Positions 26,388 through 34,475 of a DNA stretch of 64,000 nt are shown piece by piece; within the stretch, counting starts at the first letter, position 1, and every line of letters begins with the position of its first letter. The DNA is from Gemmatimonadota bacterium. GTDB lineage: Bacteria > Gemmatimonadota > Gemmatimonadetes > Longimicrobiales > Gaopeijiaceae. The position numbers were made by a program, and so were the translations under genes. Location of the stretch: positions 17,630 to 81,629 of the forward strand of contig SKKH01000092.1 of NCBI GenBank assembly GCA_007121555.1, given 5' to 3'. A model generated the notes under the pieces. It was not told the origin of the DNA. It made no database searches and saw only the letters and a list, made by a program, of their open reading frames with translations.

Positions 26388-28051
26388 ATACTCCCGTCGT
26401 AGCGAGCCCCGAGGGCTTCGATCTCTCCGATGGGCACCGAAGGGTCATCCGGTGGATGATCTACCTCGGTTTCGGCGCCTTGGCCATCGGAATTCTGAAC
26501 GGGCTGGGACAGGCCCTGAACTACGCCGATGTGGACATCCTGCAGTACTTCCCCGGGATGCGGGACTACTACCAGGGACTCACGGTCCACGGGGTCGTCA
26601 ACGCCATCGTCTTCACCTTCGCCTTCACCAACGGCTTTCTGGCCCTTTGTACCTCCCGGGCCCTGGCCCGGCCGCTGAACCTCCCGGCGCTATGGGTGGT
26701 GTTCGGGCTCATGGTCTCAGGGTTTCTGCTGGCCGCATACGCCATCGGGACGGGTCAGGCCACTGTTCTCTACACCTTCTACGCTCCACTGCAGGCCCAC
26801 TGGGCCTACTACCTGGGGTTGGCCCTCCTGGTGGTGAGCACCTGGGTGACCGGGGGCGTCCTGTTCGCGGCGCTCCGGGGATGGAGGAAGGAGAACCCGG
26901 GGAAGCGGATCCCGCTCATGGCCTACATTTCGGTGGCCACCTACGCCATGTGGATCCTGGCGTCACTGGGGATCGCCATCTCCGTGGTGGGCATCCTTCT
27001 CCCCTGGTCGCTGGGGATGACGGAGCAGACCGATCCCCTTCTGACCCGGACGCTCTTCTGGTTTTCCGGGCACCCCATCGTCTACTTCTGGCTCCTCCCC
27101 GCGTACGTCTCGTGGTATGTGATGGTGCCGAAGCACGCCGGAGGGAAGCTCTTCAGCGATCCCCTGACCCGCGCGGTCTTCATCCTCTTTCTTCTTCTCT
27201 CGATCCCCACCGGGTTCCATCACCAGTACACTGACCCTGGGATCAGCGGTGGGATGAAGGCGCTTCACGCGACCCTCACTTTCGGGGTCTTCTTCCCCTC
27301 GCTCATCACCGCATTCTCGGTGATGTACGCTCTGGAGATCGGGGGAAGGAGGCGAGGCGGAACCGGGTTGATCGGCTGGTTCGCCAAGCTCGACTGGAAG
27401 AATCCGGCCCTGGTGGCCCAGCTTCTGGCCATGCTGAGCTTCACCCTTGGCGGGGCCACCGGACTCATCAACGCCTCGTACAACCTGAACCAGGCCATTC
27501 ACAATACGGCCTGGGTACCCGGCCACTTCCACATGACGGTGGGATCCGCGGTCACCATGTCGTTCATGGGAATCGCCTACTGGCTCATTCCGTACCTGAC
27601 CAAGCGGCAGCTGGTGGGTCGGGGGATGGCGGTGCTCCAGTCATGGATCTACTTCGTGGGGGTCCTGGTGATGGCCCGGGGTCTCATCTCGGGGGGGCTG
27701 GACGGGATGCCCCGTCGCACGCTGATCATGGAAGCGCCGTACTCGAAGGACGGCTGGGAACTCGCCGGTCTCCTCACGGGGCTGGGCGGGACCCTGATGT
27801 TCATCGGGGGAGCGTTGTTCTTCGCAGTGCTGGTCGGGACCGTCCTCTTCGGGAAGAAGGTGGACCAGCCCGAGGACGTGCCCTTCACCGTGACCCACGA
27901 GCCGCCGGCCGAGAGCGGGTGGGAGTTGAGTCTGGACCGGTTCCGCTACTGGTTCATCGCGGCGGTGGTGCTCATTCTCATCGCCTACGGCCCGTTCATG
28001 GTGGAGTATCTTCCGGGAAGCTTCACCTCGCCGCCCTACCGGTTCTTCTGA
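26384..28051 (+). CDS. Cytochrome c oxidase subunit I, ba3 type (B-type heme-copper oxidase)
   Basis: This 555-aa protein has about 13 membrane helices. It shows the heme-copper oxidase ligands: HGVVNAIVF with the low-spin heme His, FWFSGHPIVYFWLLPAYVS with the CuB His and the cross-linked Tyr (GHPIVY), FHHQYTDPG with the two further CuB His, and HNTAWVPGHFHMTVG with the heme a3 and low-spin heme His. The GHPIVYFWL form without the A-type D-channel motif places it in the B family, which works at low oxygen. The ATG at 26384 overlaps subunit II by 4 nt; the extra 15 residues of the longer frame are inside subunit II. A strong hairpin follows the stop. Confidence 0.95.
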   Translation: MNTPVVASPEGFDLSDGHRRVIRWMIYLGFGALAIGILNGLGQALNYADVDILQYFPGMRDYYQGLTVHGVVNAIVFTFAFTNGFLALCTSRALARPLNLPALWVVFGLMVSGFLLAAYAIGTGQATVLYTFYAPLQAHWAYYLGLALLVVSTWVTGGVLFAALRGWRKENPGKRIPLMAYISVATYAMWILASLGIAISVVGILLPWSLGMTEQTDPLLTRTLFWFSGHPIVYFWLLPAYVSWYVMVPKHAGGKLFSDPLTRAVFILFLLLSIPTGFHHQYTDPGISGGMKALHATLTFGVFFPSLITAFSVMYALEIGGRRRGGTGLIGWFAKLDWKNPALVAQLLAMLSFTLGGATGLINASYNLNQAIHNTAWVPGHFHMTVGSAVTMSFMGIAYWLIPYLTKRQLVGRGMAVLQSWIYFVGVLVMARGLISGGLDGMPRRTLIMEAPYSKDGWELAGLLTGLGGTLMFIGGALFFAVLVGTVLFGKKVDQPEDVPFTVTHEPPAESGWELSLDRFRYWFIAAVVLILIAYGPFMVEYLPGSFTSPPYRFF

Positions 28052-28083
28052 CCGAAGGCGCCGGCGATTCTGGCGGGGCATGC

Positions 28084-28114
28084 ATCCCCTCGGGCCCAGG
28101 TGGCCCGGGGGGAT
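28084..28114 (+). terminator. Rho-independent terminator after the oxidase operon
   Basis: A 13-bp stem pairs 28084-28096 with 28102-28114 around a 5-nt loop, with one T-G wobble, 33 bp past the subunit I stop. A short T-containing run (TTGCGTTTC) follows. Confidence 0.6.
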
Positions 28115-28235
28115 TTGCGTTTCGGGACATGACGGAGGAAACCTCCGGTCAGCTCCGCCCGTACTACTCACCACGCGTGCCGTCGCAACGGCAGCACCCC
28201 GGAGTTCTTGAGCAGGCCTTCCATGGAGACGATGG

Positions 28236-28964
28236 ATGAATCCGCAGGAGACATCGACGGAGGAGGAGCCGAGAAACGGCTCGTCCATCCGGGAGCGGCG
28301 GGAGGACGAGGCCCGGGTCTGGAGATCCGCCTTCGTGATCTCCGTTGGCCTCCACCTTCTCCTCTTTCTCCTGTGGCCCACAGGGGGGGGACCCGACTCT
28401 CCCTTCTCCGCTCCCGGTCCCAGGGAGATGGATACCGAAGCGGCGGAAGGGGTCATGCGGGCGGTGTCCCTGAGCTCAGCTCCCGCCGACGCGCTCCAGC
28501 CGCCCCCGACGCCCACCGTGGATGTGGAACTCCCCGAACCCCCTGAAGTGGATCCCGAGGCCTCTCCCGAAGTGGAACTGGAGGAGCCGGATCTGCCGGA
28601 GCCGGGGGTGGGGAGCACGGTTGGCGATGACGAAGCCGACGCCCCCACCGGGTTGGCGGGCGCCAGCGGATCCGGGGATGCCGGCACCGGCGAAGAGGGG
28701 CTCACCCGTCTGATCCCACCGACGCCCAGAGGAATGATCATTCCACCTACGAACCGGAGCCTCCGGGGGACCGAGGTAGAGGTGTGGGTATTCGTGGACG
28801 AAGGGGGACGAGTCGTGCCGGACTCGACTCGCCTGGACCCGCCCACATCGGACCGGAGCTTCAACGATCAGCTCATGAGAGAGGCGGCCCAGTGGATCTT
28901 CCAGCCGGCCCGGAGGGGCGGTGATGCGGTCGCGGCCTGGTTTCCCTATACCATCTCCATGTAG
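28236..28964 (+). CDS. TonB-like energy transducer
   Basis: This 242-aa inner-membrane protein has a cytoplasmic N-terminus, one helix (AFVISVGLHLLLFLLW, about 30-46, with the SxxxH pattern of TonB helices), a long Pro/Glu-rich periplasmic spacer (PTPTVDVELPEPPEVDPEA) and a C-terminal TonB_C-like domain (GTEVEVWVFVDEGGRVVPD, then AAQWIFQPARRGG). TonB proteins connect proton motive force to outer-membrane transporters, so this one may serve the SusC channel at 13262-16678. No ExbB/ExbD genes are present nearby. Confidence 0.8.
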   Translation: MNPQETSTEEEPRNGSSIRERREDEARVWRSAFVISVGLHLLLFLLWPTGGGPDSPFSAPGPREMDTEAAEGVMRAVSLSSAPADALQPPPTPTVDVELPEPPEVDPEASPEVELEEPDLPEPGVGSTVGDDEADAPTGLAGASGSGDAGTGEEGLTRLIPPTPRGMIIPPTNRSLRGTEVEVWVFVDEGGRVVPDSTRLDPPTSDRSFNDQLMREAAQWIFQPARRGGDAVAAWFPYTISM

Positions 28965-29095
28965 CCGGATTCTTTTCATCTGCCGGGCTTTGTGACAACT
29001 TTTTCATACCGGCCCTTTCCAGGAATGCGGTAGTCCGGCCCAAGCGTGAGGCCGGCATTGCCGCCCCGCCCCTATTCACTCCGCCCGCGGCACCC

Positions 29096-31051
29096 ATGAT
29101 CTCCGTTTCAGATCTGGCCATGGAGTTCGGCGACCGAACCCTGTTCTCCGGCGCCTCCTTTCAACTCAATCCCGGCGAACGATACGGTCTTGTAGGAGCG
29201 AACGGCTCGGGAAAGACCACCCTGCTCAAGATCCTTGCCGGCGACCTGGAACCCACCGCCGGTAACGTCTCCATTCCCAACCGGTTGCGGGTGGGGGCTC
29301 TCCGGCAGGATCATTTCCGCCACGAGGGGGAGTCCATTCTCGGCGTGACGCTCATGGGGAATCCGGAGCTCTGGTCGGCCCTGGTGGAGCGAGAGAAGAT
29401 CCTGGAGCGAGCCGCAGAGTCCTTTGACGCCGATCGCTACGCCGCGGTGGAGGAGGTGGTCGAGCTCCACGACGGGTACACCGCCGAGGCTCGGGCCTCC
29501 ACGATCCTCGAGGGGCTCGGAATTCCCACCGAGGTTCATCACGATCCAATCGAGACCCTCTCCGGTGGATTCAAGCTCCGGGTGCTTCTGGCCCAGGTCC
29601 TGGCGGGCAACCCCGATGTGCTGCTTCTGGACGAGCCCACGAACCACCTGGACATCCTGTCGATCCGGTGGTTGGAGGGCTTCCTGGCCGATTTCCAGGG
29701 ACCCATGGTCGTGATTTCCCACGACCACCGGTTTCTGGACACGGTGGCCACCCATATCCTGGACGTGGACTACGAGACGGTTCGCCTTTACCACGGGGAC
29801 TATTCCCACTTCGCCACGGCGAAAGTCGAGGAGCGGGAGCGTCGCGAGAAGGCCATCGAGGGACGGGAGAAGGAGATCGCCCACCATCAGAAGTTCGTGG
29901 ACCGGTTTCGGGCCAAGGCGAGCAAGGCCCGGCAGGCCCAGAGCAAGCTGAAGCTCATCGAGAAGCAGGCCGAGGAGCTGGAGGAGCTTCCGGTCAGTTC
30001 CCGCCAGTATCCCACCTTCCGCTTCGAGCCCTACCGGGCGAGCGGGAAGGAGGTGCTCAAGATCAAGGGCGTGACCAAGTCGTTCGATGACAACGAGGTC
30101 CTTCCTGGAGTCGACCTTCATGTGGCGCGAGGAGATAGGCTGGCCATCATGGGACCCAACGGCATCGGAAAATCCACCCTCCTCAAGATCGCCGTGGGAG
30201 AGCTGGAGGCCGACGAGGGTGATGTGGAGTGGGGGTACGAGACCCGTCCCGGGTACTTCTCTCAGAACATCCGGGATCGATTCGAAGACGGTGAGGTCAA
30301 CGCCGAGGAGTGGATCTGGCAGTTCTGCCCCGGAAAGGACCGGGGATTCGTCCGGGGGCACCTCGCCCTCATGCTCTTCTCTGGCGACGACGCCCTCCGG
30401 CGGGTCGGGAACCTCTCGGGGGGTGAGGCGGCCCGGCTCGTCTTCAGTCGACTTGCTCTGGAGCGGCCCAACGTGCTGGTCCTGGATGAGCCCACGAACC
30501 ACCTGGACATGGAGGCCATCGAGGCCCTGGTGGAGGGCTTGATCGACTTCGATGGAACCCTGATCTTCGTGTCCCACGATCGGTGGTTCGTGGAGCGACT
30601 GGCCACCAGGGTGGTGGACATCCGCCCCGACGAGATCGTGGACTATCGGGGGAGCTACGAGGAGTTCGTGGAGGCACGGGGTCATGATCACCTGGACGCG
30701 GACCGGGTGGCGCTGAAGGCGAAGCGGGCGCAGAGGCAGAACTCGGGCGAATCCGTCGGCAACGGATCTCCTCCGTCGAGCTCCGAAGCCACCCGGACCC
30801 GAGGGCGCGACGCGGCCAATCGGCGACGGCGCCTGGAGGAGGAGGCCCGGGAGGCCACCGAGAAGATCGAGGCGGCCGAAACCCGGATCCGGGAGATCGA
30901 TGCCCTCTTCGTCCAACCCGATTACTTTGACCAGGCTTCGGACGGAAAGGTGCGCACCCTGAAGGCGGAGCGGACCCGGTTGGAAGAGGATGTCAAGGCG
31001 CACATGCGTCGATGGGAGGAAGCCGAACAGAAGCTGGATGCGATGAGCTGA
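29096..31051 (+). CDS. ABC-F family ATPase
   Basis: This 651-aa soluble protein has two ABC ATPase domains and no membrane helices. Walker A motifs are GANGSGKTT (domain 1) and GPNGIGKST (domain 2). Signature motifs are LSGGFKLRV and LSGGEAARLV. Walker B strands are VLLLDEPTNHLD and VLVLDEPTNHLD; the NHLD ending is typical of ABC-F. Between the domains lies the charged helical linker (about 240-320: REKEIAHHQKFVDRFRAKAS). The C-terminal 100 residues form a coiled coil (REATEKIEAAETRIREID), as in Uup. ABC-F proteins act on the ribosome, relieving stalled translation or protecting against antibiotics. The subfamily (Uup-like or YbiT-like) is uncertain. Confidence 0.9.
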   Translation: MISVSDLAMEFGDRTLFSGASFQLNPGERYGLVGANGSGKTTLLKILAGDLEPTAGNVSIPNRLRVGALRQDHFRHEGESILGVTLMGNPELWSALVEREKILERAAESFDADRYAAVEEVVELHDGYTAEARASTILEGLGIPTEVHHDPIETLSGGFKLRVLLAQVLAGNPDVLLLDEPTNHLDILSIRWLEGFLADFQGPMVVISHDHRFLDTVATHILDVDYETVRLYHGDYSHFATAKVEERERREKAIEGREKEIAHHQKFVDRFRAKASKARQAQSKLKLIEKQAEELEELPVSSRQYPTFRFEPYRASGKEVLKIKGVTKSFDDNEVLPGVDLHVARGDRLAIMGPNGIGKSTLLKIAVGELEADEGDVEWGYETRPGYFSQNIRDRFEDGEVNAEEWIWQFCPGKDRGFVRGHLALMLFSGDDALRRVGNLSGGEAARLVFSRLALERPNVLVLDEPTNHLDMEAIEALVEGLIDFDGTLIFVSHDRWFVERLATRVVDIRPDEIVDYRGSYEEFVEARGHDHLDADRVALKAKRAQRQNSGESVGNGSPPSSSEATRTRGRDAANRRRRLEEEAREATEKIEAAETRIREIDALFVQPDYFDQASDGKVRTLKAERTRLEEDVKAHMRRWEEAEQKLDAMS

Positions 31052-31064
31052 CCGCTCCGACCCT

Positions 31065-31226
31065 AGTGTGGTGAGTCAGAGATTCGGCGGCATTCGTGAC
31101 CCGGCGCATCCGAGGTGGCTACGTTGCTTCGGATCACGACAGCGTTGCTATCGCTCACCATCGCGCCTTGCCACCCCGGCGCGCCGGGCCCCTCGGTCCC
31201 TCGCCGAATCTCTGACTCACCACACT
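31065..31226. mobile_element. MITE-like element with 24-bp perfect terminal inverted repeats
   Basis: The left arm 31065-31088 and right arm 31203-31226 are exact reverse complements over 24 bp; the core is GTGAGTCAGAGATTCGG. Inside, the two halves are also imperfectly complementary (for example around 31099-31115 and 31167-31190), so the whole 162-bp unit could fold into one long hairpin. It encodes no protein: only a shadow frame crosses it. It begins 14 bp past the ABC-F stop and ends 15 bp before the next ATG. I see no obvious target-site duplication, and no second copy in this window. Confidence 0.65.
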
Positions 31227-31240
31227 GGAAGGAGACGAGG

Positions 31241-31756
31241 ATGACGACCAGAACGTGGATGGCTTCTCTTGCTGGATCCATTGGGATGGTGGTCCTCCTC
31301 CTGGGGCTCTGGCCGGGAGTGGGCCAGGGCCTGTCCGTGGAGCTGGACCGCTCTTCCCAGGGCGTTGGGGTCACCGATCCGTCTCCCCAGCTCCCGGACA
31401 CCCTGGCCTTTCCGGTGGAGTGGCCCGACGCCTTTCCCTCCGGCCCGGAAGGGACGTCGTTGGCCGGAGTCACCCGGGTGGAGGCGGAGCGGCTCCGAGG
31501 GACTCGGGCCGGCCCCTATTTCATCGTCGCGCTGAATCTCCCGCAGAGTGAGACCGAGGCCTTCCACCACTACCGGGACGCCCTGCGGGATGCCGGGTGG
31601 ACCCTCCTCGAGGGTCTGACCAATGACGGGTCCCGCCCCGGACTCGTCACGATCGGGTTCCAGGGGCACGGGTACGGGGGAGACATCCGGTTCCAGGAGG
31701 TGCTCGGCTCCCTTCTCGCGACCATCCACCTGTACCAGGAGGAGCCGGACTCGTGA
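31241..31756 (+). CDS. Small secreted protein of unknown function
   Basis: This 171-aa protein starts at an ATG with GGAAGGAG 6 nt upstream. The N-terminus is a signal peptide (LAGSIGMVVLLLGLWPGVGQG). The mature part has no Cys and one recognisable pattern, a ferredoxin-like alternation: FIVALNLPQSETEAFHHYRD, ALRDAGWTLLEGL, VTIGFQGHGYGGDIRF, GSLLATIHLY. This could be a small alpha/beta domain, but I do not recognise a family. The MITE-like element ends 15 bp before it and may carry or disrupt its promoter. The gap to the next gene is 67 bp. Confidence 0.65.
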   Translation: MTTRTWMASLAGSIGMVVLLLGLWPGVGQGLSVELDRSSQGVGVTDPSPQLPDTLAFPVEWPDAFPSGPEGTSLAGVTRVEAERLRGTRAGPYFIVALNLPQSETEAFHHYRDALRDAGWTLLEGLTNDGSRPGLVTIGFQGHGYGGDIRFQEVLGSLLATIHLYQEEPDS

Positions 31757-31823
31757 GACGAGCCGACCTGGTGGCTGGTCGTGGACGCCCCTGCGAGCCT
31801 CGTGGGCTCGTGGGGTGGAGCCG

Positions 31824-33098
31824 GTGAAGTCTCAGCGCGGACGGGTTCCGGCTCCCCTTCGGGCCCTTCTCCGGATCGGGGGGCTTTCGGCCGGCGAGGT
31901 GGGGAGCTACTGGAAGGAGGAGCGTCAGGCGCTGCGACGGGGGCTCTCGGCGATCCTTCTGACGGCGGTCACGGGAATGATCGCCGGGCTCACCCTGGCT
32001 GCGGCCGAAGAGACGCTGGAGCGCCTTCCGGGGCTGCTCCTCCTGGTACCGGCGGCCATCGACATGCGGGGAAACATCTACGGCGCTCTGGCGTCGCGCC
32101 TCTCCACCGCGCTTCACATCGGAACCTACGATCTCGGTCTCCGGCGCAGGAGCTTCATGGGGCGGCAGGTTGAGGCCACCACCCTGCTGACGATCGGGAC
32201 GTCGGTCATCATCGCCATCTTCGCCTACGTGTTCGGAGTCGCGTTCGGCCTCGATCCCATCCCCATCTGGAAGCTGGTGGTCATTGCCACCGTGGGAGGG
32301 GTCACGGCCTCGGCGTTCCTCCTCGTGGTCACCATCGTCCTCTCCTGGGTAGCCCAGCGACGGGATTGGAACATGGACGACGTGGGGGCTCCCACGGTCA
32401 CCGTCTTCGGCGACATCCTCACCGTTCCGGCCCTGCTTCTGGCGGCCATGATCGTGGACTACGAGATGGTGTCGGTGCTCCTTGGGATCAGCCTGGCTCT
32501 CGTGGGTCTCTGGGCCCTGATCTCCGGCTGGATCCATGCCGACCAGGTCGTGCGACGGATCGTTCGGGAATCCGTGGTTCCGCTGGCTCTGGCGGCGGCG
32601 GTGGGAGCCATGGCGGGGACCATCCTGGAGGTTCGAATCGAGGAGTGGATCGCCGCACCGGTGCTTCTCATCATGATCCCTTCCTTCATCGCGAACTGTG
32701 GATCGCTGGGAGGGATCCTCTCGAGCCGCCTGGCCTCGAAGCTGCACCTGGGGCTCATCGAACCCCGAGTTCTGCCCGGCCGTCTGGCCGCACTGGACAT
32801 CTCGGTCGTCTTCTTCTTCGCGACCTTCGCCTTCACCGCCATCGGCCTGTCCGCCTGGACGGCGGCCTCGATCTTCGGCTACGAGCCGCCCGGGCTCGGG
32901 GCGGTGGTGGGACTCAGCCTGGTGGCCGGGCTCATCTCGACGATTCTGCTTTCGGTGGTCGCCTACGCTACTGCGGCGGCCTCGTATCACTTCGGCTTCG
33001 ACCCCGACAACGAGGGGATCCCCATCGTCACCTCGGCGATGGACCTCCTGGGTCTCCTGACCCTCGTCGCGGTCACCGCGCTCCTCTGGGGAGGATGA
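31824..33098 (+). CDS. Two-domain MgtE/SLC41-like divalent cation transporter
   Basis: This membrane protein of about 424 aa has two homologous MgtE membrane domains. The repeat is clear: VPAAIDMRGNIYGALASRLS near residue 78 and IPSFIANCGSLGGILSSRLA near residue 286, each followed by a short LH(I/L)G. About ten membrane helices are visible. There is no N-terminal MgtE_N/CBS sensor, so it is of the SLC41-like type, expected to carry Mg2+ or another divalent cation. I chose GTG 31824 because GGTGGAG precedes it; GTG 31815 is an alternative. The next gene starts immediately after this stop. Confidence 0.85.
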   Translation: MKSQRGRVPAPLRALLRIGGLSAGEVGSYWKEERQALRRGLSAILLTAVTGMIAGLTLAAAEETLERLPGLLLLVPAAIDMRGNIYGALASRLSTALHIGTYDLGLRRRSFMGRQVEATTLLTIGTSVIIAIFAYVFGVAFGLDPIPIWKLVVIATVGGVTASAFLLVVTIVLSWVAQRRDWNMDDVGAPTVTVFGDILTVPALLLAAMIVDYEMVSVLLGISLALVGLWALISGWIHADQVVRRIVRESVVPLALAAAVGAMAGTILEVRIEEWIAAPVLLIMIPSFIANCGSLGGILSSRLASKLHLGLIEPRVLPGRLAALDISVVFFFATFAFTAIGLSAWTAASIFGYEPPGLGAVVGLSLVAGLISTILLSVVAYATAAASYHFGFDPDNEGIPIVTSAMDLLGLLTLVAVTALLWGG

Positions 33099-33100
33099 TG

Positions 33101-34324
33101 ATGGAGATGGAACGCAGGACCGTGAAGGACCACCTCGTGCTGGCCAAGGACGTGGCCGAACTCATGGTGGACCTGGCCTACGCCGCGGTGTTCTTCGATG
33201 ACGAGGATCTGGCTCGGGAGGTCTTCCGCCTGGAGGAATGGATCGGCGATGCCATCAACGAGCTCCGGATGATCTGCCTCATCGCGGCTCGGACCCGGGA
33301 GGATGCGGAGGGACTGGCCGGCGTCCTCTCGCTGGCCGGCTCGATCGAGACCATCGCGGACTCGGCCGAAGAGGTGGCCAGGGTGGTGGTGAAGAAGCTC
33401 GGGGTGCCCCGCCAGCTTCGGGACGATCTGCGCCACGCCGAGGAGGTGGTCACCCGGATCCGCGTTCAACCCGAGAACGAGATCGAAGGCGCGCCCCTCC
33501 GGGAGTTGGCGCTGCCCGCTCGCACCGGGATGTGGCTCATCGCCATCCGACGAGACATTCACTGGATTTTCGGCCCCGGCGGCGATGAGATCCTCCAGGA
33601 GGGCGATGTGATCTTCCTTCAGGGTCCGCCCGAGGGGGTGGACCGGATTCGGGACATGGCGGGGCTGGGGCCTGCCGAGCCTACGCCCGCGACCGAGGCT
33701 CCCGTGCTTTCCAAGTTGGATCGGGCGGTGGACCTGGTGGTGGAGCTCAAGAACACCAGCGAGATCGCGGTGGGATTGGCCTACTCGGCCATCCTTCTCC
33801 GGGATCGGAAGCTGGCCAGTGAGGTCGCGGTGATCGAAGAGGCCAGCGATGAGCTCTACCATGAGCTGGAGGGGTGGGTGCTCCGGGCCGCCGCCGAGGT
33901 CGAGGACCCCGACGATCTCCGGGGTCTGATCCACATTTCGGCGGCGTCGGAACGGATCGTGGATGCGGCCAAGTCCATGACACGCCTGATCGAGGCCGAC
34001 GACCTCCCCCATCCCATCATTGCCCAGGCGCTGGCGGAAGCCGACGAGGTGGTGGTCGAGGCCATCGTGGCCGATGGGGCTCCGGCAGCCGGTCGAGCGC
34101 TGGGAGAACTGCGGATCCACACTGAAACGGGAATGGAGGTCATGGCGATCCAGCGGGGATCCAGGTGGGTCTACCGTCCTCGAGCCACCCGAACCCTCGC
34201 GGCCGGCGACCGGCTTCTGGCCATCGGCCCCGACGAGGGTGCCGCGAAGCTGCGGAGCCTGTGCGGGGATATCCGACCCGAAGGGGAGGTGGGGTGGTTC
34301 GAGCCGGAGGAGGAGGGGGGCTGA
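33101..34324 (+). CDS. PhoU/TrkA-C double-repeat regulator paired with the MgtE-like transporter
   Basis: This protein of about 407 aa is built as PhoU-like helices, TrkA_C, PhoU-like helices, TrkA_C. The first PhoU-like part spans about 5-85 (LVLAKDVAELMVDLAYAAVF) and the second about 205-285 (LVVELKNTSEIAVGLAYSAI). The TrkA_C parts show LALPARTGMWLIAIRRD with EILQEGDVIFLQG, and LRIHTETGMEVMAIQRG with TLAAGDRLLAIG. TrkA_C domains bind a ligand and gate cation transport. ATG 33101 has a GGAGG 6 nt upstream; ATG 33095, which overlaps the transporter stop, is in the same frame. The tight coupling suggests it is a regulatory subunit of the transporter. Confidence 0.85.
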   Translation: MEMERRTVKDHLVLAKDVAELMVDLAYAAVFFDDEDLAREVFRLEEWIGDAINELRMICLIAARTREDAEGLAGVLSLAGSIETIADSAEEVARVVVKKLGVPRQLRDDLRHAEEVVTRIRVQPENEIEGAPLRELALPARTGMWLIAIRRDIHWIFGPGGDEILQEGDVIFLQGPPEGVDRIRDMAGLGPAEPTPATEAPVLSKLDRAVDLVVELKNTSEIAVGLAYSAILLRDRKLASEVAVIEEASDELYHELEGWVLRAAAEVEDPDDLRGLIHISAASERIVDAAKSMTRLIEADDLPHPIIAQALAEADEVVVEAIVADGAPAAGRALGELRIHTETGMEVMAIQRGSRWVYRPRATRTLAAGDRLLAIGPDEGAAKLRSLCGDIRPEGEVGWFEPEEEGG

Positions 34325-34446
34325 GAAGGTGCTGGGCTGCAGGGTCTCGGAAAGGGAAGGGGATTGCGGCCCTGCTTGATTGCGGGAGCCCTTTGCTGTT
34401 GCACTGTGGCATCGCCTTCATGACTCCGCCTCGCCCAGGTCCGAAA

Positions 34447-34464
34447 GACCCCGACGCGGGGGTC
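34447..34464 (-). terminator. Weak hairpin after the otsB fusion gene
   Basis: A 6-bp stem GACCCC/GGGGTC with a GC-rich loop lies 12 nt past the minus-strand stop and is followed on the minus transcript by TTTC. The short stem makes termination uncertain. Confidence 0.35.
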
Positions 34465-34475
34465 CCTCCAGTTCC

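Noticed and set aside
31115..31240. Upstream GTG start for the secreted protein at 31241
   Set aside because: It lies inside the inverted-repeat element, and the ATG at 31241 has a good Shine-Dalgarno sequence and starts a signal peptide.
32366..33100. Plus-strand frame continuous with the PhoU/TrkA-C protein
   Set aside because: It lies within the MgtE-like transporter gene in another frame and its sequence is Arg/Gly-rich with no family match.
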